DNA of 64,000 bases. Origin: Azorinus chamasolen (lineage: Eukaryota > Mollusca > Bivalvia > Cardiida > Solecurtidae). The DNA is taken from contig OY755244.1 of NCBI GenBank assembly GCA_963576725.1, positions 37,498,855 to 37,562,854 on the forward strand, read 5' to 3'. The notes below the pieces were generated by a model. That model worked only from the letters and a program-made list of their open reading frames with translations, ran no database searches and had not been told where the DNA came from. Each line of letters starts with the position of its first letter. The stretch's first letter is position 1. The translations under genes were made by a program, and so were the position numbers. Positions 1 through 11,380 of the stretch are shown piece after piece.

Positions 1-745
1 TCTTCATTGATTTATAACTGCCAACTGAAAATGTTTGAGATAAAAGTTAAATTATACATCAGTTTAAATTTTAAAATAGTTTTACCCCATAGCATTTAAT
101 GGTGCAAAAAATCTCCACAACTTTGGCAGGAGTGAAATTATCTGGGACCCAGCGCGAACGAAACCACTGTTTTCAACTCTCTCTTGTATGCAAATATTGT
201 TTTGTTTGTTGACTCCTTCAATACTAAACATGGTTACTTAAGCAGAAATTCTACTGAAAATATCGAAAGCCTGGGAATAGCTTGGGATGAGAGCGCTACT
301 TACTACTAAAATCATCACAGAAGCTATAAAAACATGCAATATAACAATCACAAATATAGATTTTAATAGCTCACATAACCATAACAACAAAATGTAAAAG
401 TGACATATATAACTGATATATCCAGATTATGAGATAACAAGAAGACTGGTCACTATCACGGAATTCTTTTCCAACAAGTCATTTGATTTGACAGGGCTGG
501 AAAAGTCCCTAAATCTTTTACTCATCCTGCCAGCTGCTTTTGTCTTTAATTTTACTTAAATTCATTGTTAAAATTTCTGAAATTCTCCAGGCCTGTTTGA
601 ATTTATCCTAAACATGCCTACCTGACAAAGTTTAGATAACCCTTTACTTGGAATTCAGGATTGTTCATCAAACAATTGCTGTAAGAACTGTCTGATCATG
701 TTCAGCTCTGTTTGCATATGTTAGTACAGACTTTTTTACATAATA
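1..745. other. No gene recognised; mostly unassigned sequence
   Basis: AT-rich sequence without a convincing exon on either strand. No array element or full MITE is visible before the group D element at 746. Confidence 0.5.
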
Positions 746-950
746 CAGTAAAACCCCTCTAATGCGACCACTTAATGAACAAACATGGCTGTCTTCATAG
801 CAGGTTGTTGCTTAATGCAGGACGACAGTTATGCAGAAAGCTCCAATAGGAGCTTTCTGCATAACTTTCATCCTGCATTAAGCTACCACCTGCCTTTGCC
901 ACTGTGAATTATGCTCCTTTTTGGGTGGTCGCATTAGCAGGGTTTTACTG
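746..950. mobile_element. Group D MITE (pogo/Tc1-like), complete
   Basis: 205 bp flanked by TA on both sides. It opens CAGTAAAACCCCTCTAATGC and closes with the inverse ending GGTTTTACTG. The centre is a hairpin, TGCAGAAAGCTCC...GGAGCTTTCTGCA, between ...TTAATGCAGGA and TCCTGCATTAA. This copy is typical of the group. Confidence 0.85.
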
Positions 951-982
951 TACATGTAGTACAATTTCTTATTTTTTTAATG

Positions 983-1216
983 TTAAACCCTTTCCCTCAT
1001 GCAAATGCTTTTTCACGCCTTTGCAAAGTAGACCCAGATCAGATGGCTCTTGTATGGGCCGTCTGGTCAGGGTATGCTCCGTTTTTCTTCGACACTATAA
1101 TAGATCTGACTCTACAATTTCAATAATGTGTCAATATGCCATTATATAAATTTAGCTTAATACATATTCATGATGTCATTATTTCTTTCATGAATATTCA
1201 ACAGCTAAAGAGTTAA
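983..1216. mobile_element. Group A MITE (TTAA, piggyBac-like)
   Basis: Bounded by TTAA with ends CCCTTTCCCTCAT... and a decayed ...TAAAGAG. The central hairpin GCAAAGTAGACCCAGATC...GATCAGGGTNTGCTCCG is diverged. Confidence 0.75.
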
Positions 1217-1298
1217 AAAAAACCTTTCTTCCCACTGTATAGACACATACAACATACTGTACATGCATAACACATTTGTGTCACCAAGCCGAGTTACA

Positions 1299-1471
1299 CA
1301 GAGGTCCAGATAAGATGCGTAATTTTTTTTTATTTCACCGCCAAACCCTATGTTGTGACCACTCTTTAAAAATCGTCTCTTCGAGACGATTCTAAAGAGT
1401 GGTCACAACATAGGGTTTGGTTGAGAAATGATGATTTTAGTACTCGAGTACGCACGTTTATCTGTTGCTCT
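1299..1471. mobile_element. Group C MITE (CAGAG/CTCTG ends)
   Basis: It opens CAGAGGTCCAGATAAG and its far end resembles the inverse (TTATCTGTTGCTCT). The centre is a long palindrome of about 40-bp arms: CCAAACCCTATGTTGTGACC...GAGACGATTC and its complement. ATTACA-like flanks hint at a short target duplication. Confidence 0.8.
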
Positions 1472-1651
1472 CATTACAATTGGTTTCAGCATCCCCTCCC
1501 CTTATTATATTCCTTTCACCTATAGGCCTAATATAGTTATATAGACTAGATAGATATAGACTATGTATATAGGCCTACACTTATATATATATACATATAT
1601 ATACACAGACTCTAATTTACAGTTAAACCTGTCTTGAGTGACCTTTCGTCT

Positions 1652-2012
1652 TTAACCCATTACCTCATAGGCTAACCTCTTTGAATGAATCTACCTAAAG
1701 GAGCATTAACTAGAGAAAAGGAATTTTTTAGAATTCTGTAGTTTGAAACAATTGTGATTTATAAATAGAGCATTAATTTTGCTCCTATAGGAGCAAATGC
1801 TCTATTTCTCACAATAGTTTCAACAGGTGATTTTTGCCGAGGCATCAAAAGGCGCCAATATGAGGGAATGGTTTAACTTATGAAATTGTAATAGACCTGA
1901 CTCTATTGTGTCTACAAATGCCAAAAATTATTATTCCATTATAAAATTTCTGGTGATAAATATTCATAAAATCATTTGTCCTTTTATGAATATTTCACAG
2001 GGAAAGATTAAT
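1652..2012. mobile_element. Group B MITE followed by an abutting group A half-copy
   Basis: The B copy, 1,652-1,876, runs TTAACCCATTACCTCATAGG...GAGGGAATGGTTTAA with the hairpin AGAGCATT...GCTCCTATAGGAGC...AATGCTCT. The TTAA at its end also starts an A half-copy with no central hairpin that ends GGGAAAGATTAA near 2,012. Confidence 0.75.
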
Positions 2013-2094
2013 TAGTAGAGTCCACTTACAGCTTTTACTGTACATGTATATAGGTTTATAGTGACAATATATAGGCAAGCGAATGTTTGTTTTT

Positions 2095-2510
2095 TTATCC
2101 AGCCATAAAAATATGTCTGCTGAACCATTTACTCATGAATATGCATGTAGCATCAATTAGAATTTTTTTATACAGGCACTTTAACAAAGGAAATTTTGAT
2201 CATAGCAAAAGCTAAATAATAAGATCTATGATTCCATAAGCAAACAGAGCTTACTGACAGATCTTACTGGAGTCATCTAATTTGGGTCTACTCTGTTTGC
2301 AAAGACATATTTATAAAGGCATATCTATGGTGTAAAGAGTAAAATTTTCATCTATTGCAATTTCTACCTATTTCCAATTTGTTCAATCTTTTGAGAAACC
2401 AATGACCCGGTGTCAAACAGCTTGGATCCAGAAGAGATGCCAAGTTACATGGCATCTCACCTAGGGGTCAAGCTGTTTGCAAATTAGCTTGGCAGGACAA
2501 AGGTTTCAGA
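2095..2510. mobile_element. Degenerate group A and A4 hairpin fragments
   Basis: Near 2,235-2,325 is an A hairpin (GCAAACAGAG...GGGTCTACTCTGTTTGC) with a decayed tip. At 2,411-2,485 is an A4 hairpin, the subgroup with CAAACAG.TTGGATCC arms and a GATGCC...GGCATC tip. Confidence 0.6.
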
Positions 2511-2634
2511 ATATCCCATTCCTCCATGAATATTCATGTGAGTATTAATGAGATAATTTTTTTATAATAGCACATGGACACACAAAGTTTTAGCCATGGC
2601 AGAAACTGTAGAATCATATCTATGTTATGTCATA

Positions 2635-2884
2635 TTAACCCTTTCCCTGTTCTATGTTTACTACAAATTTCATTACCTACTGAATATTCATGGACAAAAA
2701 CGTTATAATGGAATATGGAAGGTGGAGCATTGTAGCCATTGTAGAAAGTAAAGACACCGATCTTTGAAATTCTATTAGCAAACAGAGTAGACCCTGATCA
2801 GACGGCTCCTCTAGGAGCCGTCTGATCTGGGTCTACTCTGTTTGCAGACGCGTGAAAACACGTTTATATGAGGGAAAGGGTTAA
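2635..2884. mobile_element. Group A MITE, complete and well preserved
   Basis: 250 bp, TTAACCCTTTCCCTGTTC... to ...GAGGGAAAGGGTTAA. The hairpin GCAAACAGAGTAGACC...GGCTCCTCTAGGAGCC...GGGTCTACTCTGTTTGC lies off-centre. A subterminal GAATATTCATG palindrome is typical of the long form. Confidence 0.88.
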
Positions 2885-3028
2885 AGCAAACAGAGCAGAT
2901 CCTATACGAGCAAATGCTCTATTTATCACAATTGTTTCAAACTACAAAATTCTAAAAACTTTCCTTTTCTCTAGTTAATATTCCTTTTCTGTAGATTTAT
3001 TCAAAGAGGCCTATGAGGGAATGAGTTA
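2881..3028. mobile_element. Chimera: group A left hairpin arm joined to group B right half
   Basis: Starts at the TTAA closing the previous element with AGCAAACAGAGCAGA (group A arm), changes at TCCTATA to CGAGCAAATGCTCTATTT (group B right arm), and ends as group B at GGGAATGAGTTAA. The switch point is the hairpin tip shared by both groups. Confidence 0.75.
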
Positions 3029-3101
3029 ACAAGCAACAGTATATTTATGATAACCTTAGCAAAGTTCTGATTCTTAACACTTTATTTCATACATACACAT
3101 T

Positions 3102-3420
3102 TTAACCCTTTCCCTGTTCTGTATTTAGGCCAAATTTCAATACCTAATGAATATTCATGAATAAAATAGTTATAAAAAAATATGGTAGGTGGAACATTGT
3201 AGACTGTTTAGAAAGCAAAGAAACAGATCTACCAAATTCTATTAGCAAACAGAGCAGACCCTGATCAGACGGCTCCTCTAGGAGCCGTCTGATCTGGGTC
3301 TACTCTGTTTGCAGATGCGTGAAAACACGTTTGTATGAGGGAAAGGGTTAACACCTTTGCAAACAGAGTAGAGCCTGATCAGACAGCTCCTGTATGAGTC
3401 CTTTGATCAGAGTCTTGAAA
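3102..3420. mobile_element. Group A MITE, complete, followed by a half hairpin
   Basis: 3,102-3,351 is a full A copy (TTAACCCTTTCCC...GGGAAAGGGTTAA) with GGCTCCTCTAGGAGCC at the tip. The closing TTAA is followed by another A arm, GCAAACAGAGTAGAGCCTG, that breaks off near 3,420. Confidence 0.85.
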
Positions 3421-3539
3421 TAATGTCCTTTTTTTTTTAAAATCTGCAAAAAATTAAGCAAGCAATCTGGCACAAATTTGCTGTTAAAGGTTTGCCTAAA
3501 CTGATAAAGGAAAATCTTTCCAAAGAACTTTCACCAGAT

Positions 3540-3981
3540 ATGTCTTTGACGCCTTTTGACGCCTCTGTAAAAATCACCTTTTTGAAACCGTTGCGATAAA
3601 TAGAGCATTTGCTCCTATGCTCTATTTATCACAATGGTTTCAGAACTACACAATTCTAAACGTTTCCTTTTCTCTAGTTAATGCTTCTTTTCGGTAGATT
3701 TATTCAAAGAGGTCGGATCTAAAAATAGCCTATGAGGTAATGGATTAATGTCTTCGCAAATAATCATGACCTAGATCAAATGGCTCCTATAGAAGACGTC
3801 TAATCGGGGTTTACTCTGTTTGCATGTGGAATAATGTACATGTAGATCTGATTGCAATTTCCGTCACAGCCAAAAAATCCTGTATTCATAATTATGCTAT
3901 TACAGAAAATCAGGTAATTAATATTCATCATGAAATCACTATTAATTTCCTCACATTAATATTCATGATGTAAAGGGTTAA
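3540..3981. mobile_element. Group B and group A MITEs sharing one TTAA
   Basis: B copy in reverse orientation to 3,748 (arms AGAGCATTTGCTCC/TGCTCTATTTATC, tip partly deleted). A copy from 3,745 to 3,981 ending ATGTAAAGGGTTAA. TTAA at 3,745-3,748 serves both. Confidence 0.8.
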
Positions 3982-4489
3982 TGAAGAAAAAAGAGCTGAA
4001 GAAGCTGTTACAGAATTTTCAATACAAATGATTCATATTTGAAGGCAACTTATTGGGAACCAGTCAAGGAATATATATATAAGAGATGTTAAAATGGCAA
4101 TTAGCATTAGTGATTTAGATGTTTTCTCCAGAAAATGTTATGCTGCAAAAAATGACTGATACAGACCTATTCCAATAGCTCATCTTGGTACTTGGAGCAA
4201 ACTGAGATAAAACAAGTTATGGGAGCATTGAAAGCAACGCCAAAGTCCCCTACCGGTTGAACTCTTTGTCACAATTGAATGAATGGCCCTTACGTCCTGC
4301 ATATTCATACAAAAATCTGTATATCATACTTATCGAATCAAATATATCACTTCTGACACATATAACATTCAAAGATCACAAACATAAGTAATAAGCTTCA
4401 TGACAATATCTCTTGTATGTTTTTTTTTTTCTTTTTAAAAATGCAATGTTTACAAAAAAGTTCAAGTCCAAGGAGGATAATTCTGTTAA

Positions 4490-4921
4490 AATTCATGGCA
4501 GAATTATGGCGGCTGCCAGACAATGTCATCTATTAAGGCCAAGCAGTTTTGTCTCTTTGTTAAGTGTCAACTCAAACCTTCAAAACCTGAGTACCTATTC
4601 ACAAAAATTCAAAGTTCAAGGACCATAACTCTGGCAAAAATTATTCAACCAGACCAAGATTCAACCTTAAGCTGTAACTCATCCAGATTTAGCTTTATGG
4701 GAAATTTTAAGTTAATATCTCAACCACTTCCAAAAGAATTCCATACAATTGAAAATTTGAGGAAAAAATTCAGGGGCCATAACTCTGGCAAAAAGTGTTC
4801 AACAGGGTAGAGATTAAAGCTTAAGCTTTAACTCATCTAGATTTAGCGCAATACCAATCTATCACAATGGTTTCTAAAAGTGACCTTTCCAGAGGTGTGT
4901 CACTATGAGGGAATGGGTTAA
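4490..4921. repeat. Array-element core fragment and group B right end
   Basis: Contains aaagttcaaggaccataactctggc and a second ggccataactctggc, a motif common in pearl-like cores but with no ends visible. From about 4,852 to 4,921 is the end of a group B copy (TATCACAATGGTTTC...GAATGGGTTAA). Short frames here are repeat frames. Confidence 0.45.
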
Positions 4922-4939
4922 ATTACATTGACATAATTG

Positions 4940-5445
4940 CATGAAGATCCTGATCAACCTGCTTATATATAGGAGCAATTCGTTCTGGGTCTGCACTGTT
5001 TACCAAAATTTGCCTGTCCAAATACGTAGGGTAATTAGGATATAACAAGGAAATAGACAAATCACATCACATCAATTCAACTGTATTAAAATTGAAAGAG
5101 AAAATCGTGGAAGTAACTAATGCTACAATCACAAAACAGCCACACTATATGAACAGAAGGTTAGTGAGGTTCTAACGTGGCATACCAACTCGGCTCCAGA
5201 TAAGCGGGAGTACGCTGAATATTCCGTTACAAGATTTTCTTTATTTCTCCATTGAATCCATGGCTTTGGCTACTCATTAGATTTGTTTCCCAAGAGACAG
5301 TACTAATGAGTACTCACGACTATGGACTTGGAGGGAAAATATCGTATTCCCCCTAATAAACACTCCTACTCTACTAAATTCCACTTTACCTCAAGGGAGG
5401 AAACTAATAATGATTAAAACCATTATATAAAGATTTTTTTTTTCA
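4940..5445. other. No gene; repeat-derived pieces
   Basis: At 4,945-5,015 there is a hairpin remnant also seen near 59,560-59,640 (CTGATCAACCTGCTTATA...GGGTCTGCACTG). A phrase CTAATAAACACTCC near 5,353 recurs at about 51,090 and 59,770, indicating another unclassified repeat. The rest is unassigned. Confidence 0.4.
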
Positions 5446-5449
5446 ATAT

Positions 5450-5818
5450 ACAGGCTGTAGCTTAATGCAGACTGAAAGCAATGCAGAAAGCTCCCCTAGG
5501 AGCTTTCTGCAATGCTTTTAGTCTGCATAAAGCAACCATCTGTATACGAAATGCAAAATTGTTTCAACTCTTTCCCTGTTCTACGTTTATTCCTAATTTC
5601 AATACCTACTGAGAATACAAGGATAAAACAGTTATAATAAAATACGGAAGGTGGAACATAGTAGCAATTCTAGAAAGTAAAGAAACAGATGTATCAAATT
5701 TCATTATCAAACAGAGCAGACCTTGATTAGACAGCCCTATAGGAGCTGTCACGGTCTGATCTGGGTCTATTCAGTTTGCAAATGCATGAAAAAGCGTTTA
5801 TATGAAGGAAAGGGTGAA
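5450..5818. mobile_element. Group D fragment and group A MITE
   Basis: 5,450-5,541 is a D centre (TGCAGAAAGCTCC/GGAGCTTTCTGCA with flanking inverse arms) without its ends. 5,564-5,818 is a long-form A copy with decayed TTAA borders; a few extra bases disturb its hairpin tip. Confidence 0.7.
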
Positions 5819-6254
5819 ACAATGTAACGCCCCTCGGAGTGTTTAATATATTAGAGATAATACAGTATGGACATTTTTTTCATCTGAACTACTCCCCTTA
5901 TCTTGAGCTCCTATATCAAGTTATACGTGTAGTGAATACCTGAGTAATGGAATAACTGATAAGTCACAGTCGCCATTTCCCTTCATATGCATTTTCGCCA
6001 CTGACGCCTGGGGCACGGGTACATAGGGTATTTCTTCTGTTAGGAGGACAATTTAAAAATGCATGTCAAAATTAGTGTCAAGGACGGAAAAAGTCACCCA
6101 CCTGGAGTATTAGTATGAATAATTATATGAATTAACAAAGACAGGGGGTTGGTTTGGAAATTTAACACTTAAACGTCATGAATGCGAAAACAATCACGAT
6201 TTGAATAAAACAATACTTATTCATACACACTCTTGACAAGGTTTCGTGCTAAAC

Positions 6255-6504
6255 TTAACCCTTTCCTTCATATAAATGCTTGTTCTTGCCTTTACAAACA
6301 GAGCAGACCCAGATCAGACAGCTCCTGTAGGAGCCATCTGATCAGTGTCTGCTCTGTTTGCAATTGAAATTACACAGACCTGATTCTGAAGTTTTTATCA
6401 AAACCAAAGAAATCCCTTAAAAGTTTGACATTATACAAATCCAACTATCAAATATTCATGATGTCATTATTTCTTACTTGAATATTGAACAGGGAAAGGA
6501 TTAA
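6255..6504. mobile_element. Group A MITE, complete
   Basis: TTAACCCTTTCCTTCAT... to ...CAGGGAAAGGATTAA, 250 bp, hairpin tip GCTCCTGTAGGAGC. Before it, 5,820-6,250 holds nothing assignable. Confidence 0.85.
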
Positions 6505-6754
6505 ATAGACTAGCATACATATACTTTCTAACTGAGTACTGAGCCAATGAGCAGGCATTTCTAATTTGTCCTTGAGCCCTATGTCCCTGCAGGCAGTCCC
6601 AGTAGTCTTGAACCTAAGAACTGTAAATGTCATTTTATTTACAAGATCATAATATTCACTTTTTTCATGGGTCGACCATTTCATCATTTCTGTCAAGTTC
6701 AAAACTGTAATGTGAAATGCTGCTTGCTTTTGAATTCAAGGTCCAAAACTGTTG

Positions 6755-6942
6755 ATACAGGTGCATATTCAAATACTAAAATTGTCATTTCTCCACCAAA
6801 CCCTATTTTATGACCACTCCTTTGAATCGCCTCGTAGAGATGATTCCAAAGAGTACCAGGTCACAACATAGGGTTTGATGCAGAATTAAAGGAGCTATTC
6901 TTAAAACTAATTTAATTCATGCGTCTTATCTTAGCCACTGAA
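6755..6942. mobile_element. Group C MITE, diverged
   Basis: Hairpin of CCACCAAACCCTAT..TATGACCACTC and its complement, with an extra ACCAGG in one arm; right side GCGTCTTATCTTAGCC resembles the group C end. Confidence 0.7.
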
Positions 6943-7144
6943 GACTTCATCCACCCAATGCTTAAAATTAAATCGCAGAATAGCAATCTTGCAAATAAAA
7001 AAGTCATTTCCAGTAAAAATAAGTTTCTATTACAAATAACAAGTAAATATCTCATCTAAATCTTGTGCCTTTGCATTACACATGTTACTTAAATACATAT
7101 TATATTTTATAACATACCCCACATGCACAATTAGCGACAAATGT

Positions 7145-7402
7145 TTAACCCTTTACCCCATGAATAATTATACAAGAATTAATTACTTCATGAATATTCA
7201 TTATCTGATTTTTTATAATGGCCAAATGATAAGAGGATTTAATATTGGTATTTGGTATTGGTAGAAGCTGTAGAATCAGATCTATATTATTTCTTAAGCA
7301 AACAGAGCAGACCCTGATCAGACGGCTCCAAGAGGAGCCGTCTGATCTGGGTCTACTCTGTTTGTAAAGGTGTTGAAAGTTATCTCTATGAGGAAAGGTT
7401 AA
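7145..7402. mobile_element. Group A MITE, complete
   Basis: TTAACCCTTTACCCCATGAA... to ...GAGGAAAGGTTAA; hairpin GCAAACAGAGCAGACC...GGGTCTACTCTGTTTG with tip GGCTCCAAGAGGAGCC. Confidence 0.85.
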
Positions 7403-7455
7403 CAGTATTACTTTGTTAGGCCTCAGTTAGGATTCAGATCATTGAATAATATCAG

Positions 7456-7668
7456 TTAACCCTTAAAGTGCGGGAACACAGAATACAAAACATTTGCAGA
7501 CAGTGTAGATCTAATTCAAAGGGCCCTAAGGGAGCCCTTTGATCAGGGGTCTGCAATCTTTGTCATAAAAATAGTTTTCTTCAGTGATAAATCTGAATAC
7601 AATATTTAGCCAATTAATATTCAGAAAGGGAGGAGCTAGTTTTAATCATTCAGCAGATTAAGGGTTAA
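7456..7668. mobile_element. Group A3 MITE
   Basis: Subgroup whose hairpin arms read CAGACAGTGTAGATC...AGGGCCC...GGTCTGCA rather than CAGAGTAGACC. Ends TTAACCCTTAAAGTG and AGATTAAGGGTTAA. Confidence 0.78.
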
Positions 7669-7729
7669 TGATGTCAATTATGTAAATATCTAAAACATTT
7701 GAGAGATTGTTTTATTTGAATTACTTTAA

Positions 7730-8154
7730 AACCCTTCAATGCCATGAAGAAGGGTCAGTGATATCATATGCAAACAGTTTGGATCCAAATGAGACAACGA
7801 GTAACTCGGTGTCTCATCAGGATCCAAACTGTTTGACACAGTTTATCATTTTATAAAGAAATTGAAAAAAAACTTGAAGCAGACGAAAATTTGTCTGGCA
7901 GACGACAATGCTGGCACTGACAGGGTTAACCCTCTCCCTCATATTGACGACTTTTGACGACTCTGTAAAAGTCACTTTGTGAAACCATTGTGATAAATAG
8001 AGCATTTGCTGCTATAGGAACAAATGCTCTATTTATCAAAATGGTTTCAAGCTACAAAATTCTAAAATTTTCCTTTTCTCTAATTAATGCTTCTTTTCGG
8101 TAGATTAATTCAAAGAGGTTGTATCGAAAAATAGCCTATGAGGTAATGGGTTAA
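7730..8154. mobile_element. Group A4 and group B MITEs sharing one TTAA
   Basis: A4, 7,730-7,929, with hairpin CAAACAGTTTGGATCC...GGATCCAAACTGTTTG and tip GAGTAACTC. B, 7,926-8,154, with TTTGCTGCTATAGGAACAAA at the tip. TTAA at 7,926-7,929 serves both. Confidence 0.8.
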
Positions 8155-8423
8155 ACTGTAAATTGAAGATACATATAATGACAGTTAGACTGTTAGTATT
8201 TATTGAAATAAAAAGATCATTAGTATGTTTTGCATTAGTTTTCTACATAACCCCATAATGTATTTCATTCACCGTTTCTGCATAAATAATGTGCACATGT
8301 AGCTTTATGTTAACCTTAAATAATATGGTAAATAGCACATATCTAAGGTGTTATGTTCAAAACAAAATCTCTCATTCTAATCCACAATTTTCTTGGGATT
8401 TATTAAATTCGTCTTCCAAAAAC

Positions 8424-10122
8424 AACTAGAACTATCACTAAAGGTGATGAATACCCCCACACGGCAGCCTTGATTGCAAATCCAAGTTTTGAACATGTAA
8501 CAGGACCAAATAACAAAAATACCCAAAGTTCAAATAGAGAAAATTCTGTAATTTATTCCAAGTATCAAGTGAATCAGGTTGAAATTGAAGGAGGAGTTCA
8601 AAGTACAAGATTTTGCCTGCCAATTTCAAGGCCAAAGGTCAAGGTCAAGGTCACAGAGACCTGAAATTTGTGTCTTGCACATCTACTACTCCTGAGTAAC
8701 ATTTATGCCAAGTATCAAGTAAATCAGGTTGAAAGTGAAGGAGGAGTTCGCCGTACAAGATTTTGCCTGCCAATTTTAAGACCAATTTCAAAGCCAAAGG
8801 TCAAGGTCACAGAGATTTTGAATTTGTGTCTTGCACATCTACTACTCCTGTGTAACATTTATGCCAAGTATCAAGTGAATCAGGTTGAAAGTGAAGGAGG
8901 AGTTCAAAGTACAAGATTTTGCCTGCCAATTTTAAGATCAATTTCAAGGCCAACGGTCAAGGTCAAGGTCACAGAGACCTGAAATTTGTTTCTTGCACAT
9001 ATACTATTCCTGAGTAACATTTATGCCAAGTATCAAGTGAATCAGGTTGAAATTGAAGGAGGAGTTCAAAGTACAAGATTTTGCCTGCCAATATCATGAC
9101 CAATTTCAAGGCCAAAGGTCAAGGTCAAGGTCACAGAGACCTGAAATTTGTGTCTTGCACATCTACTACTCCTGAGTAACATTTATGCCAAGTATCAAAC
9201 GAATCAGGTTGAAAGTGAAGGAGGAGTTCAAAGTACAAGATTTTGCTTGCCAATTTTAAGACCAATTTCAAGGCCAAAGGTCAAGGTCACAGATATTTTA
9301 AATTTGTGTCTTGCACATCTACTACTCCTGAGTAACATTTATGCCAAGTATCAAGTGAATCAGGTTGAAATTGAAGGAGGAGTTCAAAGTACAAGATTTT
9401 GCCTGCCAATTTCAAGACCAAAGGTCAAGGTCAAGGTCACAGAGACCTGAAATTTGTGTCTTGCACATCTACTACTCCTGAGTAACATTTATGCCAAGTA
9501 ACAAGTGAATCAGGTTGAAATTGAAGGAGGAGTTCAAAGTACAAGATTTTGCCTGCCAATTTCAAGACCAATTTCAAGGCCAAAGGTCAAGGTCAAGGTC
9601 ACAGCGACCTGAAATTTGTGTCTTGCACATCTACTACTCCTGAGTAACATTTATGCCAAGTATCAAGTGAATCAGGTTGAATGTGAAGGAGGAGTTCAAA
9701 GTACAAGATTTTGCCTGCCAATTTCAAGACCAATTTCAAGGCCAAAGGTCAAGGTCAAGGTCACAGAGACCTGAAATTTGTGTCTTACACATCTACTACC
9801 CCTGAGTAACATTTATGCCAAGTATCAAGTAAATCAGGTTGAATGTGAAGGAGGAGTTCAAAGTACAAGCTTTTGCCTGCCAATTTCAAGACCAATTTCA
9901 AGGCCAAAGGTCAAGGTCAAGGTCACAGAGACCTGAAATTTGTGTCTTGCACATCTACTACTCCTGATTAACAATTATGCCAAGTTTCAAGTGAATCGGG
10001 TTGAAACTGAAGGAGGAGTTCGCCGTACAAGATTTTGCAGACAGACCGACCGCCCGCCCGACCGACCGACAGGCTGATTCCAGTATACCCCCCTCAAACT
10101 CTGTTTGTGGGGGTATAATAAA
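8424..10122 (+). mobile_element. Pearl/Helentron-like element 1 with ten tandem units
   Basis: The 5' end has a small hairpin (TCACTAAAGGTGA) then AATACCCCCAC. Ten units follow, anchored on gccaagtatcaagt; spacings are 150, 156 or 162 bp, differing in 6-bp steps through gain or loss of AAGGTC. Then come a CCGACCGACC tract and a terminal GTGGGGGTATAATA, the inverse of the 5' motif. Each core unit carries TCAAGGTCA once or twice. Multi-unit reading frames arise because the period is divisible by three and are not genes. Confidence 0.8.
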
Positions 10123-10189
10123 AAGATCTACGGTGACTGACAACTGTGGTATTTGAAAGACGCTGTTAACCAGGAACATTCATGTTAAA

Positions 10190-10664
10190 ACCCTTTTTAA
10201 GGCTTTACACAATAGACACATCTTTTTATGCCTTTGCAGACATAATAGACCCAGATCAGACAGCTCCTGTAGGAGTCGTCATGGTGTATTGAATAACAGA
10301 AAAGTTACTGCCAAATAACAGTATTATACTGTGATCGAGAGGTTTTATGTTATCAGAAAGTAATGTAACACAAAAGAATAGGCCTGAAATACCACAAGCA
10401 GAGGATGATTCAGTGTTTAACCCTTTCCCTCATATAAACCTGTTTTCACGCATCTGCAAACAGAGTAGACCCAGATCAGACGGCTCCTAGAGGAGCCGTC
10501 TGATCAGGGTCTGCTCTGTTTGCTGATAGAACTTGAAAGATCTGTTTCTTTACTTTATAAATGGCTACAATGTTCTACCTTCAATATTTCGTTATAACTT
10601 TTTTGTCCGTGAATATTCAGTATGTATTGAAATTGTACTAAACATAGAACAGGGAAAGGGTTAA
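10190..10664. mobile_element. Group A fragment and complete group A MITE
   Basis: 10,190-10,280 is a left piece of an A copy (CATAATAGACCCAGATCAGAC...GGAGTCGTC). 10,417-10,664 is complete: TTAACCCTTTCCCTCAT... to ...CAGGGAAAGGGTTAA, tip GGCTCCTAGAGGAGCC. Confidence 0.83.
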
Positions 10665-11319
10665 CCCTTTCCCTGTCCAATATTCATGTAAGAAATAATG
10701 ATGTCATGAATAGAGGGTTAGTACACGTTTTTCGAAATAACAACTGCAGTGTCACGAACTAGGGGCTGTTGTTGTCAAGAGCCCAAAGGGCAAGGGCAAC
10801 AACTTGTCCCAAGGCACACTGCAGATGTTATTGCCCGAAACAAACATGTATTGTCGCTATTCTTGCATAAAACCTTTTTCTGCTTTCCTGTGTTCATTAA
10901 ATTGATAAAAATACAACCATAACTATACGCTATTTCTTTGATGGTTCATTCGATTTACGCTGTTACCAGGCACTGTTACAACGCTGTAGTCTTCGCGTCT
11001 ACTATGTACATTAGGCCCCGCAAAGGTATAATTAAAACTAGTCAACAACAGCGCGTGAGTGCGAGAATTGCCTTATTAATACATGGGTAAACGGAACTAC
11101 AAAAGCATGTTTTATGCAAGAATATCTATTGGCTGATTATTTATGATGGCATATGTACACAGGATGTTTTGCCTTAGGCAGAAACTGTAGAATCAGATCT
11201 ATATTATACCATAAGCAAACAGAGCAGACCCTGATCACATGGCTCCTACAGGAGCCGTTTGATCTGGGTCTATCTGTTTGCAAAGCGCAGAAAGGCATAT
11301 TTATGGTGTAAATGGTTAA
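10661..11319. mobile_element. Group A MITE interrupted by a ~415-bp foldback-bearing insertion
   Basis: The A copy starts TTAACCCTTTCCCTGTCC and resumes after 11,128 with TTGGCTGATTATTT, ending AAATGGTTAA. The insert (about 10,713-11,128) has an inner inverted repeat (ATAACAACTGCAGTG and CACTGCAGATGTTAT) and an outer pair (ATTCTTGCATAAAAC / GTTTTATGCAAGAAT). Its class is not recognised. Confidence 0.65.
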
Positions 11320-11380
11320 GACACTTCTGAAGGTGAAGTTTGATCAGGGACTTTACTATATGCCACTATGTGTGTCTAAT

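Noticed and set aside
2740..2860. MITE hairpins as microRNA genes or transcription terminators
   Set aside because: They are dispersed copies with transposon ends. Small-RNA output is possible but nothing in the sequence shows processing.
8668..9450. Open frames of about 100 codons with repeated protein segments
   Set aside because: They are frames through the tandem units of a pearl-like element. The period (150-162 bp) is a multiple of three, which keeps them open; there is no start context or family signature.
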